Part shown: positions 7,591-14,735 of the stretch, piece by piece
How positions within the stretch are numbered: position 1 is the stretch's first letter
How the letters are laid out: every line of letters starts with the position of its first letter
Assembly (NCBI RefSeq): GCF_007988805.1
Contig: NZ_BJUV01000024.1
Span: forward strand, 1 to 42,176
Reading direction: 5' to 3'
Length of the DNA stretch: 42,176 nucleotides
Source: Frigoribacterium faeni
Lineage (GTDB): Bacteria > Actinomycetota > Actinomycetes > Actinomycetales > Microbacteriaceae
Translations under genes and position numbers: made by a program
The notes under the pieces: generated by a model
The model's database searches: none
What the model was told of the DNA's origin: nothing
The model's input: only the letters and a program-made list of their open reading frames with translations

Positions 7591-8478
7591 ATGACGATCA
7601 CGGTCCTTGACACGTCCCGCGGTATGGCCGAGCTGCTGGCGACGCCCGCCCCGAAGCAGGCCGACGTGCTCCGCGAGATGCTCGCGCCCATGGCGGGGAT
7701 GTTCCGCTGGTTTCCCGTCGATGTCGACCTGGTGGCCATGCACACGGCGAGTTTCGGCTTCTCCCTCGATGCCCCGCCGGTCGAGATCCGCTGGGCGCTG
7801 GACCAGCTCCGTGCCGCTGATGCGTGGCAGCGGATCGAACGGGCGCTGAACGAGGCCCTCGAGATGCAGTCGCTCACGGTTCCAGGCCTCGAGGTTCCCG
7901 ACGTGACGGTCCTGCTGATGGTGGGCGATGCTAGCGACGACTATTTCGTCGGTCCCGCGCGCGGCTTCAGCGGCAACGGGAGCGTGCCCGGTTTCATCAC
8001 GCTGACACTGTGGCCGACAGCGGAAAACCTCGATCGTTTAGAAGCGGCCGCCGTTCACGAACTGCACCACAACCTGCGGTACTCCCCAGGAGGCGTCGTC
8101 TGGGACCCGGTGACTGTCCGGGTCGGTGAGCAGATCGTGTCCGAGGGCCTCGCCGACGCGTTCGCGCGCCAGCTCTACGGTGAGGTCGGCTACACGCCTC
8201 TAGGGCGGCCCCATCTCGACGATGATGGGGTCCTGCGTCGCGTCGTCGAGGGTCTCAATGTGACCGGGATGCAGGAGTTCGTCGCGTGGGTCCACGGCGA
8301 CACAGCAGCGCAGAGGTTCGGGGCGACGCCGGTGGGCCTGCCGACGGGGGCCGGTTACGCCGTCGGCAACCGCATCGTCGACGCCTATCTCGTATCGACG
8401 AGGACCACGGCTGCTGATGCGTTGCACGTACCGGCGAGCACGATCATCGAGATCGGAGTCGCGCGATTGATCGGCTGA
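7591..8478 (+). CDS. DUF2268-family putative zinc-dependent protease
   Basis: 295 aa. Residues about 100-290 match the DUF2268 pattern: zinc motif H156-E157-L-H-H160 in AAAVHELHHNLRYS and a likely third ligand E185 in SEGLADAFARQLYG. No signal peptide or membrane segment, so cytoplasmic. The ATG is 7 bases after a -10-like TACGGT, consistent with a leaderless transcript. It is convergent with a MerR-TipAS regulator (30-bp gap); DUF2268 proteins and MerR-type effector-binding regulators often occur together, suggesting a linked role, but the physiological substrate is unknown. Start choice is supported by the promoter spacing and by MTITVLDTSRGM being a usual N-terminus. Confidence 0.85.
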   Translation: MTITVLDTSRGMAELLATPAPKQADVLREMLAPMAGMFRWFPVDVDLVAMHTASFGFSLDAPPVEIRWALDQLRAADAWQRIERALNEALEMQSLTVPGLEVPDVTVLLMVGDASDDYFVGPARGFSGNGSVPGFITLTLWPTAENLDRLEAAAVHELHHNLRYSPGGVVWDPVTVRVGEQIVSEGLADAFARQLYGEVGYTPLGRPHLDDDGVLRRVVEGLNVTGMQEFVAWVHGDTAAQRFGATPVGLPTGAGYAVGNRIVDAYLVSTRTTAADALHVPASTIIEIGVARLIG

Positions 8479-8508
8479 GGAGCACACGAGGACAGCGAGG
8501 TGCCAAGA

Positions 8509-9312
8509 TCACTCCCACCGCGCCTCGTCGGGCTCCACTCCGTGCTGGCGCGCGGCCTCCTCGGCAGCCAGCCGGAGCCACGCGCCGAGGCCCTGCTGAA
8601 TGCCCTCGTGGTACTCGACGAACCCGGGCTCGTCGGTGAACCGTCTCGTGATGAGCACGTGCATCGACGGGCTGCAGGTGAAGTACCCGCTCATGGCGGA
8701 CCGGTGACGCTCCGCGGCCTGCACGCCAGCCGGGCTCCGTGGATCGACGCCGGCCCGCATAGCCTCGGCCGCTGCTCCCGTCGCTTCCGTCACGGCCAGG
8801 GTCACGGCATGCCAGTCCTCCGCAGTGCGATCGGCGGACCGCTCGGCCCATTCTTCCCACTGGGGTGAGTCACCCCATAGGGCTCGCGCCTCGGCGGTCC
8901 TGCTCGGATCCCACCCGCTCCCGAGCGCGTGGGCTCGTTCGTTCGCGTCGACTAGGGGGCCGTGCTCGTCCGCGACGAGGAGGCGATCGAGACCAGCAGC
9001 GGCCTCCCGGAGTTCGTCGGCCCTTGAGATCACGGAGGCTCGGTGCAGCTCAAGCCGTCGGCGTCGGCCGTCAGAGTCCCCGTCCAGCAAGGCTCTGACG
9101 TCGTCCAAGGTCATGCCCAGCTGCCGGTATCGCTGCACACGACGGACCCTGTCAACGTCCAACGGAAGATAAACGCGATACCCGGCTGCTGTCCGACCTG
9201 AGGCACTCGCGATGCCCTCCGCATCCCAGTGATGCAAGGTGCGGACAGTGAGACCAGTCGCCTTAGACACCGCCCCGACGAGCTCGCCGATTCTCGCGTC
9301 CTCAGATTTCAT
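8509..9312 (-). CDS. MerR-family transcriptional regulator with TipAS-like domain
   Basis: 267 aa from ATG 9312; a TTG at 9336 is possible. Residues about 7-75 are the MerR winged helix: VSKATGLTVRTLHHWDAEGI, GYRVYLPLDVDRVRRVQRYR, LGMTLDDVRALLDGD. A coiled dimerisation helix follows (about 82-115). The C-terminal half (about 120-260) is the TipAS ligand domain, with WEEWAERSADRTAEDWHAVT and MHVLITRRFTDEPGFVEYHE. TipAS-type regulators bind peptide antibiotics or other ligands and activate transporters or resistance genes. Here the nearest partners are the convergent DUF2268 gene and the RidA gene upstream; neither is an obvious transporter. Lacking a clear ribosome site. Confidence 0.9.
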   Translation of the reverse strand: MKSEDARIGELVGAVSKATGLTVRTLHHWDAEGIASASGRTAAGYRVYLPLDVDRVRRVQRYRQLGMTLDDVRALLDGDSDGRRRRLELHRASVISRADELREAAAGLDRLLVADEHGPLVDANERAHALGSGWDPSRTAEARALWGDSPQWEEWAERSADRTAEDWHAVTLAVTEATGAAAEAMRAGVDPRSPAGVQAAERHRSAMSGYFTCSPSMHVLITRRFTDEPGFVEYHEGIQQGLGAWLRLAAEEAARQHGVEPDEARWE

Positions 9313-9407
9313 GCGAACAGGCTCGCACGGACTCAAGTGGGCGGGCGAACAGAGAACGTAGGGGACATCCTGAGCCGCCTTACCTGCGATGCCATTCTGT
9401 CGAGGCA

Positions 9408-9433
9408 GCCCGGTAGGGGATTGGCTACCGGGC
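9408..9433. repeat. 26-bp palindromic repeat, copy B (perfect arms)
   Basis: GCCCGGTAG (9408-9416) and CTACCGGGC (9425-9433) are exact complements around GGGATTGG. It lies downstream of the RidA gene and upstream of the MerR gene. An unassigned forward frame ends with the TAG at 9414-9416, the same place in the repeat where real genes end in copies D and G. Confidence 0.85.
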
Positions 9434-9564
9434 GTATCGAGGCAGAGACCTGCCAGTGGTCGCCCCGCGCGTTAGCCCGGACGTCGGGGTCTAGGCCGCC
9501 GTCATGTTTTCTTCGGACAGGAAGGCAGTCGGCATCGTCGAGAAGTCGTCGTGGTCGCTGCTCA

Positions 9565-9969
9565 TCAGCGCGGTGATCGGGCCGCGATCGGCTCGATCTC
9601 CACGAGCTGCCCCGGGTAGCCAAGCACCGGAACGCCTTGCAGGGTCACGGGGACCTCGTGATCTCCGAAGTGCTCCCGCACGACCACCCAAGCGGCGCCC
9701 AACTGCTCCGGTTCGGTGGCGACTACCAACACGCGAAGGAAGGCGACATCCTCGAGCCCAACGCGGCAGCGACTCAACACCTCATCCATGTTTGCGAGGG
9801 CCTGTCGAGTCTGTGCGGCTATGTCATCGCGCGCGACAACTAGGCCGTTCCGATCGAGCGGACAAGCACCGGAGAGGAAAATGACTTCTTGGTCAGCGGG
9901 GACGATCGCCGCGTCGGCGTACTCGGCGTGATTGAGCAGGGGCGAACGGATCAGACGCACATTGGTCAT
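9565..9969 (-). CDS. RidA/YjgF/UK114-family protein
   Basis: 134 aa, full length for the family. Seen: ADAAIVPADQEVIFLSGACP near the start, QTRQALANMDEVLSRCRVGL in the middle helix, VAFLRVLVVATEPEQLGAAW and the C-terminal VTLQGVPVLGYPGQLVEIEP. RidA members are cytoplasmic trimers that hydrolyse reactive enamine/imine intermediates; the family also has members without deaminase activity. The arginine of FLRVLVV is at the position of the catalytic arginine in RidA proper, so deaminase activity is plausible. The ATG at 9969 is 7 bases after TATCGT (9977-9982 on the complement), a leaderless arrangement. Single gene flanked by repeat copies B and C. Confidence 0.88.
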   Translation of the reverse strand: MTNVRLIRSPLLNHAEYADAAIVPADQEVIFLSGACPLDRNGLVVARDDIAAQTRQALANMDEVLSRCRVGLEDVAFLRVLVVATEPEQLGAAWVVVREHFGDHEVPVTLQGVPVLGYPGQLVEIEPIAARSPR

Positions 9970-10106
9970 GGCTCCGACGATACCTACGCCCGAACCGCCT
10001 GATGCAGGGCAGGCCGCTCAGGAGGCCAGACGGCCGACTCATAACCCGGCCCGTCCGAAACACCCTCCTGAACCGACTGGCTTTCCGGACCAGCGACTGA
10101 ATTGGC

Positions 10107-10132
10107 GCCCGATAGTCGATGGTCTAGCGCGC
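10107..10132. repeat. 26-bp repeat, copy C (most diverged)
   Basis: GCCCGATAGTCGATGG then TCTAGCGCGC. The left half keeps the family sequence; the right half has drifted. It is located between the RidA gene start and a small forward gene. Confidence 0.65.
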
Positions 10133-10160
10133 CGTACGAGATGCCTGGCAGGGTCGCGCC

Positions 10161-10379
10161 ATGACTACTGGACGTCGTGGCTTGTCGCTGGCGTCGCGTG
10201 TGCCGTGTCTTCTGGCGTACGCGAGTGACGTTGACTTGGTCAGCGGCTGCGTGGAGGGCGAGGGAAGCATCGGTGAGGTCAGGGGGCTGACCTTTGTCGT
10301 CCTTCCCGACGGTGCACCCGTTCCCGACGATGTTGACCGGGTCTGGGACAACGTCTTCGTGCGCAAGCAATCCCAATAG
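10161..10379 (+). CDS. Small hypothetical protein ending inside a repeat
   Basis: 72 aa from ATG 10161 to TAG 10377-10379. No signal peptide; the middle is acidic (EGEGSIGEV, PDDVDRVWDNV). No family recognised. The ribosome site is weak (GGCAGGGT about 9 bases upstream). What supports it as a gene is that its stop codon falls at positions 7-9 of repeat copy D, exactly as in the gene at 13562-13738. A chance frame cannot be excluded. Confidence 0.42.
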   Translation: MTTGRRGLSLASRVPCLLAYASDVDLVSGCVEGEGSIGEVRGLTFVVLPDGAPVPDDVDRVWDNVFVRKQSQ

Positions 10380-10396
10380 GGGATTGGATATCGGGA
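10371..10396. repeat. 26-bp near-palindromic repeat, copy D, containing a stop codon
   Basis: TCCCAATAGGGGATTGG then ATATCGGGA. TAG at 10377-10379 is the stop of the forward gene, and the lipoprotein gene on the other strand ends 24 bases further. Position between two convergent gene ends would also suit a bidirectional terminator. Confidence 0.82.
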
Positions 10397-10419
10397 ATCA
10401 TCGCTCTGAGTTTCCGTGT

Positions 10420-10935
10420 CTAGGGCTTCATGGCCACTTGGCGGTAGGCGCTGTAAAGGGTGTCGACGTAGTCGGGGCACTCGGCCGAGCTGCCCCGCGT
10501 GTGACCCTCGGGGTTCGCCGTGAGGGTCATGCAAGCGACGAGGGCGCGTGTGTCCGAGCCGAACAGTCCGACACTGCCGGTGCTCTGATCAGCTATGAGG
10601 AAGGACACCGACACGACCCCCTGCTCGTCGGTGCTCACGTCGTAGACGACGCTCGTGGGAGGGCCGAGGGGAGAGTCGCTGGCCGGTTCGGCGCCGTCGA
10701 GCGCGAGGTCCGTGTACAGCTCGCCCGCTCGTATTCGCTGCTCGGTCGAGTCTCCGGTGGGGTCGTCGCCGATGTACTCCAGGTAGCTCCGCACCTGTTC
10801 CGCACGCTCTTCGATCTTGCCCTTGACGGTGTGATCGACCGAAGCGGCGCAACTCGTGCACGCTGCGGCAAGCACGAGGGTCACGGCGCCGGCGCCGGCC
10901 ATGCGGACAGCTGACCTGGGGACGAATCGGCTCAT
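10420..10935 (-). CDS. Putative secreted lipoprotein of unknown function
   Basis: 171 aa. Residues 1-25 have a basic start (MSRFVPRSAVR) and a hydrophobic core (MAGAGAVTLVLAAAC) ending at a cysteine at about 26, a lipoprotein-type signal though the lipobox (AAAC) is not ideal; two further cysteines follow closely (TSCAAS). The mature part has an amphipathic helix (KIEERAEQVRSYLEYIGDD) and then beta-rich sequence (TSVVYDVSTDEQGVVSVSFL). Late cysteines in LVACMTL and SAECPDY may pair. No domain recognised. Similar small lipoproteins of unknown role occur twice more in this region. Upstream there is no strong ribosome site. Confidence 0.65.
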   Translation of the reverse strand: MSRFVPRSAVRMAGAGAVTLVLAAACTSCAASVDHTVKGKIEERAEQVRSYLEYIGDDPTGDSTEQRIRAGELYTDLALDGAEPASDSPLGPPTSVVYDVSTDEQGVVSVSFLIADQSTGSVGLFGSDTRALVACMTLTANPEGHTRGSSAECPDYVDTLYSAYRQVAMKP

Positions 10936-11184
10936 GAGTCATCACCGTGGACCACCGACCGGACTCGGTCAACGTGACGTGACTGCGGCCCGACCACCTC
11001 TCGTCGGCACCGTCATTCGCGGACTAGGGACGGAAGACACCGTCAGCTACGGAGCGAGCGTTGATCGGCGGCCCCATGGAGCTCGATCGAAGGGCTGCGC
11101 AAAGGTGCACGTGAGACGAGGGGTTGACGCGAGCACGCGTGCGATCGGCTTGACGTGAGTCGACAGGCGGGAGAGTGTGGAGCC

Positions 11185-11385
11185 ATGGACTCCGATGACG
11201 GCCGAAGCGTGAGGCGTTCAGTATCGCTGTTCTTGTTGATCATCGCGTCGCTCGTGGCCATCGCTGCGGTGACGCTCCTCGTTCTGGATGCGTCACGAAC
11301 GGGCATGTACTTCACGTTGGCCGGCGCCTTGATCACGGTCTATCTCAACGCCCGAAACCTGAAGCGGGGCCAGGCTACCCGGTAG
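11185..11385 (+). CDS. Small two-helix membrane protein
   Basis: 66 aa from ATG 11185, preceded by GGGAGAG and GGAG. Two hydrophobic helices: about 13-35 (VSLFLLIIASLVAIAAVTLL) and 41-57 (GMYFTLAGALITVYLN), with a basic tail (NARNLKRGQATR). Topology with a cytoplasmic C-terminus is likely. No family recognised. A longer start at 11155 adds ten residues without better support. No 26-bp repeat lies at its 3' end. Confidence 0.55.
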   Translation: MDSDDGRSVRRSVSLFLLIIASLVAIAAVTLLVLDASRTGMYFTLAGALITVYLNARNLKRGQATR

Positions 11386-11563
11386 ACGATGGCTTATCGA
11401 GATGGGCCTCTGCGATGTAGGACCTCGCGGCCGAAAGCTGCCGACGCCCCCGCGCAAAGAGGATGCCCGCGCCGTTCCTGAAGTCGGTCGCCCAGGTAAG
11501 AAGGGCGTTGAGGTCTTCCTCTTGCATCGGAAGTCGGCCTCGCGGGCTTGGTCGAAACCGGTA

Positions 11564-11971
11564 CTAGTCGGGGCGTCCGTTCTGGGGTTCGTCAGTCGGG
11601 ACCAGGACATCTCCGACCAGGACATCTGTGTTGCAGTCGAAGGGGCCGGCGGTGGCAGGGCGCGAGATCTGCCACCAGCGCCGGTCGAAGCGTTCACACA
11701 CGACGCTGGTGATGTCGCCGGCGACGGCGACGTATTCAAGGGTGCCGTCCGGGTTTTTCGTGAGTGTCCCGGCCGCACCTTCTCGCTCACCTAGATCGAC
11801 GATGGGCCCCGTCGTCGGGGTCGATGTAGGAAGCGCATCAGTCGCAATCGACGGTGTTCCTGGACTCGAGGACGTAGCAGGCGGTGGTACTGCATTGCTC
11901 GTGCACGAAGCGGATGCGAGCACGAGGGCCGCGGCGAGTACGGGCGTCACGAGCCAGGGACGAACCTTCAT
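11564..11971 (-). CDS. Putative secreted lipoprotein of unknown function
   Basis: 135 aa from ATG 11971, chosen because it begins a clean signal sequence (MKVRPWLVTPVLAAALVLAS) ending at the cysteine of ASASCTSN, and because TATTCT (complement of 11978-11983) lies 6 bases upstream, giving a leaderless start. Residues about 24-60 are a Ser/Thr/Pro linker typical of surface lipoproteins. The remaining about 75 residues include GTLTKNPDGTLEYVAVAGDI and a cysteine pair (VVCERFDRRWW, FDCNTDV). No family recognised. Confidence 0.65.
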   Translation of the reverse strand: MKVRPWLVTPVLAAALVLASASCTSNAVPPPATSSSPGTPSIATDALPTSTPTTGPIVDLGEREGAAGTLTKNPDGTLEYVAVAGDITSVVCERFDRRWWQISRPATAGPFDCNTDVLVGDVLVPTDEPQNGRPD

Positions 11972-11977
11972 CTGATG

Positions 11978-11983
11978 AGAATA
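11978..11983 (-). promoter_or_regulatory. -10 box TATTCT for the lipoprotein gene
   Basis: TATTCT on the minus strand ends 6 bases before ATG 11971, implying a leaderless transcript. No convincing -35 box is seen. Confidence 0.5.
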
Positions 11984-12097
11984 AGTCACTCCAGGTCGTT
12001 GGAGAGCTCCCGGCACGCAACGGCGCCGAGCATCCGGTGGCGGCCAGAGGTCAGCCACTGACCATGCAACCTCTTCGTCTAAGAGCGTCCGGGTGCG

Positions 12098-12123
12098 TCC
12101 CGATAGCCGATCGCTGACCGGTC
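12098..12123. repeat. 26-bp repeat, copy E, overlapping a second palindrome
   Basis: TCCCGATAGCCGATCGCTGA then CCGGTC. The right half is rebuilt as a perfect 14-bp palindrome GCTGACCGGTCAGC (12113-12126). The TGA stop of the membrane protein on the minus strand (12122-12124) falls in it. Confidence 0.8.
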
Positions 12124-12952
12124 AGCGGTCGTGATCTCGTCGAAGGCCGTCGATCACGGTTGCCGTGTCGTCGGCTGCGAAACGCAGCTCCGTCACACGG
12201 TGGGCCGTGGAGCGGGGCGAGGCGTTCAGGCGAACCGAGGCCGGTGCGCTGAGGGTGACCGCGATGTTGCATCCGGCGAGGGTCGCTATGCGCGCGGTCG
12301 TCCCCTCGACTGCCGGCGTCGTCGTCGTCCCGTCACGATGCACGCGGGCCGAGGCGATGTCCTTGCGGGGCACCGTCGCGACCACGTGGCGGCCAGTGCG
12401 GATGACGAGGTCGGTCTCGGTCAGGTAATGCGGGTGCTGCCACCTGACCGCCACGAAACCGAGTAACAAGACGACACCGTAGACACTCAGCGCCGTCAGC
12501 GCTGTGGCGAGAGCCGGGTACGGGAGAACGAGATGGAGCACGGTGATCTCGACGCCGCTCGCCACGACGAAGGCCGCCGGGAGAACCGCCGTCCCGCTCT
12601 TCGCAGGCACAGGCAGCGCGCCGACCGGAACTGTCGGAGGTCGTCGCTGCACCACCCACGCCAGTGCTCGAAGCGCCGCGACCTCGTGTCCGATGGCACG
12701 CGCGACGGGAGCAGGCGGGAGCGCTCGAGCGATCCGCTGCCAGCCAGCCCGGACGGGTTCACTCCGGCGGCGGAGGATGAGCCCGGTCACGAGCAACGTC
12801 ATCCACAGAAGATCGAGCTCGAGCAGGAGCAGCACGAAACTGACCTCGCCGTGCCCCGTCGACCTCGCCGCGATCACGGACGCCGCCGTCATGGCCATCA
12901 GGATGAGTCCGCACCTGGCGGCTCGACCACCCGTGACAGCTGCTCCTTGCAT
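12122..12952 (-). CDS. Hypothetical membrane protein with four helices and a C-terminal PH-like region
   Basis: 276 aa. Helices at about 12-30 (CGLILMAMTAASVIAA), 37-60 (VSFVLLLLELDLLWMTLLVT), 122-141 (AVLPAAFVVASGVEITVLHL) and 147-168 (ALATALTALSVYGVVLLLGF). From about 175 the sequence YLTETDLVIRTGRHVVATVP resembles the beta-strands of bacterial PH-like (DUF2244/DUF304-type) domains that follow a helix pair, then KDIASARVHRD. Function unknown. The ATG is 6 bases after TAGTCT (complement of 12959-12964): leaderless. Its stop codon lies in repeat copy E. Confidence 0.72.
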   Translation of the reverse strand: MQGAAVTGGRAARCGLILMAMTAASVIAARSTGHGEVSFVLLLLELDLLWMTLLVTGLILRRRSEPVRAGWQRIARALPPAPVARAIGHEVAALRALAWVVQRRPPTVPVGALPVPAKSGTAVLPAAFVVASGVEITVLHLVLPYPALATALTALSVYGVVLLLGFVAVRWQHPHYLTETDLVIRTGRHVVATVPRKDIASARVHRDGTTTTPAVEGTTARIATLAGCNIAVTLSAPASVRLNASPRSTAHRVTELRFAADDTATVIDGLRRDHDR

Positions 12953-12958
12953 GCCATC

Positions 12959-12964
12959 AGACTA
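12959..12964 (-). promoter_or_regulatory. -10 box TAGTCT for the four-helix membrane protein
   Basis: TAGTCT on the minus strand, 6 bases before ATG 12952, matching the leaderless pattern of neighbouring genes. Confidence 0.5.
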
Positions 12965-13018
12965 GGAAGCAAGACACCGTGGCGCATCCCCAGCACGAGC
13001 TAGATCTCCCCGAAAAGT

Positions 13019-13044
13019 GCCCGATAGCCGATCGGCTACTGGTC
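13019..13044. repeat. 26-bp repeat, copy F, containing a stop codon
   Basis: GCCCGATAGCCGATCGGC then TACTGGTC. The inner 14 bp TAGCCGATCGGCTA (13025-13038) are a perfect palindrome. The TAG stop of the minus-strand gene (13036-13038) is at positions 7-9 of the repeat read in that gene's direction. Confidence 0.88.
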
Positions 13045-13476
13045 GTCGGGGTCCGGGTAAGAACCGAGATCGATCGTCGCTCGTTTGCCCTCGTTGTCTG
13101 TGGCAGTGATGTCGAGCGAGGCACTTCCGTCTGGGGTGGAAGTGGTCAAGAACACCAAGGTGCTGAGTTGGTCGGTCGTTGTGACGGTGACGTCGGCGGG
13201 GTCGATCGTCCCGAAGGTGTTCGCGATGGTGCGGACGTCAGACATCGTGTATTCGAATCCCGGTGTCACGTAGCGGCAGACGTCATGAGTGTCCGACGCG
13301 TCCCTGGAGGCCGAGATCAACGCCCTCAGGGCTGCTTCGGAGGTGTGGACCCCGCGGCCGCAACTCTTCGACTGAACGGCGACGATGGTGGCGCCGACGA
13401 GGACCACCGAACCTGCCAGTGCTGCCCAACGAAGGCCCGCGCGTAGAGCCGGGGAAACGGTATCCGCAGGGTTCAT
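13036..13476 (-). CDS. Hypothetical membrane-anchored/secreted small protein
   Basis: 146 aa from ATG 13476. A basic-hydrophobic N-terminus (RAGLRWAALAGSVVLVGATI, about 12-31) anchors it; the rest is outside. The mature part contains SEAALRALISASRDASDTHD, VCRYVTPGFEYTMSDVRTIA and a beta-rich end (VTVTTTDQLSTLVFLTTST; ASLDITATDNEGKRATIDL). Cysteines at SKSCGR and DVCRY may pair. The fold recalls small NTF2-like lipoproteins but I cannot assign it. TACGTT (complement of 13484-13489) is 7 bases upstream: leaderless. The stop codon lies inside repeat copy F. It is divergent from the small membrane protein at 13562. Confidence 0.65.
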   Translation of the reverse strand: MNPADTVSPALRAGLRWAALAGSVVLVGATIVAVQSKSCGRGVHTSEAALRALISASRDASDTHDVCRYVTPGFEYTMSDVRTIANTFGTIDPADVTVTTTDQLSTLVFLTTSTPDGSASLDITATDNEGKRATIDLGSYPDPDDQ

Positions 13477-13483
13477 GGTGATG

Positions 13484-13555
13484 AACGTAGCGGTATGCCT
13501 GCCCTGTCTCGTTAGGCCATCCTCGACCGGCACCGTAGTTTCGGATGGTTAGCCT
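13484..13555. promoter_or_regulatory. Divergent leaderless promoters
   Basis: TACGTT on the minus strand (13489-13484) ends 7 bases before ATG 13476; TAGCCT on the plus strand (13550-13555) ends 6 bases before ATG 13562. Both genes would be transcribed from their start codons. Confidence 0.5.
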
Positions 13556-13561
13556 TGATTG

Positions 13562-13738
13562 ATGATGTCTCAGCTCAGTCAGCTTGCCGGGCTCACCGCC
13601 GGTCTCTCGATCCTGACCTCGTTCCTGGTGGTCATCGTCTTGGCGTTGGGCGCATACGCCCTCGTCCTCACGATCAGAGTTCTTCGATCGCGACTCGAGC
13701 AGGACGGCTCGATGCAGAGCGGTGACGATTCCCGATAG
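13562..13738 (+). CDS. Very small single-helix membrane protein ending inside a repeat
   Basis: 58 aa from ATG 13562 (a second ATG follows at once). Residues about 10-40 form a long hydrophobic helix (GLTAGLSILTSFLVVIVLAL followed by GAYALVLTI), then a basic segment (RVLRSRLEQ) and a polar tail ending DDSR. Single-pass, cytoplasmic basic side. TAGCCT at 13550-13555 is 6 bases before the ATG. TAG 13736-13738 sits at positions 7-9 of repeat copy G, the same place as in copies D and F. No family recognised. The codons GTG GTC ATC GTC show normal GC-rich third positions, supporting coding. Confidence 0.6.
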   Translation: MMSQLSQLAGLTAGLSILTSFLVVIVLALGAYALVLTIRVLRSRLEQDGSMQSGDDSR

Positions 13739-13755
13739 GGGATCGCCGTGCGGGA
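13730..13755. repeat. 26-bp repeat, copy G, containing a stop codon
   Basis: TCCCGATAGGGGATCG then CCGTGCGGGA. It matches copy D at 20 of 26 positions and keeps the terminal TCCC/GGGA complement. It is the right-most copy; the NmrA-type gene of the next block ends 12 bases further. Confidence 0.8.
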
Positions 13756-13766
13756 CGGCAGGTGAC

Positions 13767-14633
13767 CTAGTGGGTGGTCGTGATGGGCTGCGCGGCGAGC
13801 AGGTCGCGGACGGAGCGTGGCTCGCGACCGAGGATCTCGCCCAGCAGGGGGTCGGTGCCGGCGAAGAACCCGCCGGCGGCGGCGTGGTACATGTCGAGCA
13901 TGAAGCGTGCCATGAACTCCGGCTGCCCCGACGACACCTGCTGCGCGACCCAGTCGTCGTCGCCGAGCACCACGGTCTCGACCGGTCGCCCCGCGACGTC
14001 GGCAGCGATCGCTGCGACGTCCGCGAACGTGGGAGCCGCGGGTGCGGTCAGGGTCGTCGGCCCGTCGTAGTCGCCGTCCGAGAGCAGGATGCGCGCGGCA
14101 GCCTCGGCCGCATCTTCGCGAGCCGTCCACGACACAGGCCCGTCGGCAGGCACCGTGATGACGCCCGTCGTGCTCCAGTCTCCGAGGAACCAGGTCAGGC
14201 TGTGCGCGTAGAAGCCATTGCGGAGCGAGGTCCAGGGCAGTCCCGACTCGGCGAGGAGATGCTCGGTCGCTTCGTGGTCGCGACCCGGCCCGAAGGGCGT
14301 GTCCCGGGCCGCCCCTTGGTGGCTCGTGTAGAGGACGCGGCCGACGCCCGCCTCCACCGCGGCCTCGACCGCGTTGCGGTGGAGCGCGACGGCGTCGGCC
14401 TGCGGGTCGCTCGCCGAGACGAGGAGGAGCTGATCGGCTTCCGCGAAGGCGGCAGGCAGGGACGCGCGATCGGCGTAATCGCCGGTCCGCACCTCGACTC
14501 CTCGGCTCGCGAATGTGGCGGCCTTCGCGGCGTCGCGGGCGACGATGGCGATCTCGGACGCCGGAAGGGTCTTGAGGAGGTGGTCGACGGTGGAACCGTT
14601 GAGGGCGCCGGTAGCGCCGGTGACGATGATCAT
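13767..14633 (-). CDS. NAD(P)H-binding NmrA/SDR-family oxidoreductase (YtfG-like)
   Basis: 288 aa. The N-terminal Rossmann motif is VTGATGALNGSTVDHLL (residues 4-20) with IAIVARDAAKA binding the phosphate side; RVLYTSHQGAARDTPFGPG and SGLPWTSLRNGFYAHSLTWF match the quinone oxidoreductase-2/NmrA-like branch. It lacks the classical YxxxK pair, usual for this branch. Likely a cytoplasmic NADPH-dependent quinone or redox-sensing reductase. GAGAGG lies 8 bases before the ATG. It is divergent from a TetR regulator over an inverted repeat, so it is probably the regulated target. The minus-strand promoter TTGCTA, 18 bases, TAACAT overlaps the repeat. Confidence 0.88.
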   Translation of the reverse strand: MIIVTGATGALNGSTVDHLLKTLPASEIAIVARDAAKAATFASRGVEVRTGDYADRASLPAAFAEADQLLLVSASDPQADAVALHRNAVEAAVEAGVGRVLYTSHQGAARDTPFGPGRDHEATEHLLAESGLPWTSLRNGFYAHSLTWFLGDWSTTGVITVPADGPVSWTAREDAAEAAARILLSDGDYDGPTTLTAPAAPTFADVAAIAADVAGRPVETVVLGDDDWVAQQVSSGQPEFMARFMLDMYHAAAGGFFAGTDPLLGEILGREPRSVRDLLAAQPITTTH

Positions 14634-14683
14634 AGGAAGGGCCTCTCGTTGGAACGTGGATGGGATATCTGCGGAACTCGAAA

Positions 14684-14728
14684 GATGTTATCGCTGGTAT
14701 CACGCTGATAGCAAGAGGTGGCTATCGT
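14684..14728. promoter_or_regulatory. Divergent promoter with TetR-type inverted repeat
   Basis: GATAGC (14707-14712) and GCTATC (14721-14726) are exact complements. The left arm is part of the minus-strand -35 (TTGCTA) of the oxidoreductase; the right arm overlaps the plus-strand -10 TATCGT (14723-14728) of the TetR gene, which ends 7 bases before GTG 14736. A further GTATCACGC half-like site lies at 14697-14705. Binding here would block both promoters, as usual for TetR autoregulation. Confidence 0.6.
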
Positions 14729-14735
14729 TGATCTC

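Noticed and set aside
7400-7594. 64-codon forward frame in the gap before the DUF2268 gene
   Set aside because: No ribosome site, no family, overlaps the -10 box and start of the real gene.
9408-13755. A classical integron with attC sites
   Set aside because: Gene orientation is mixed, no integron integrase is present, and no conserved GTTRRRY-type core is seen in the 26-bp repeats.
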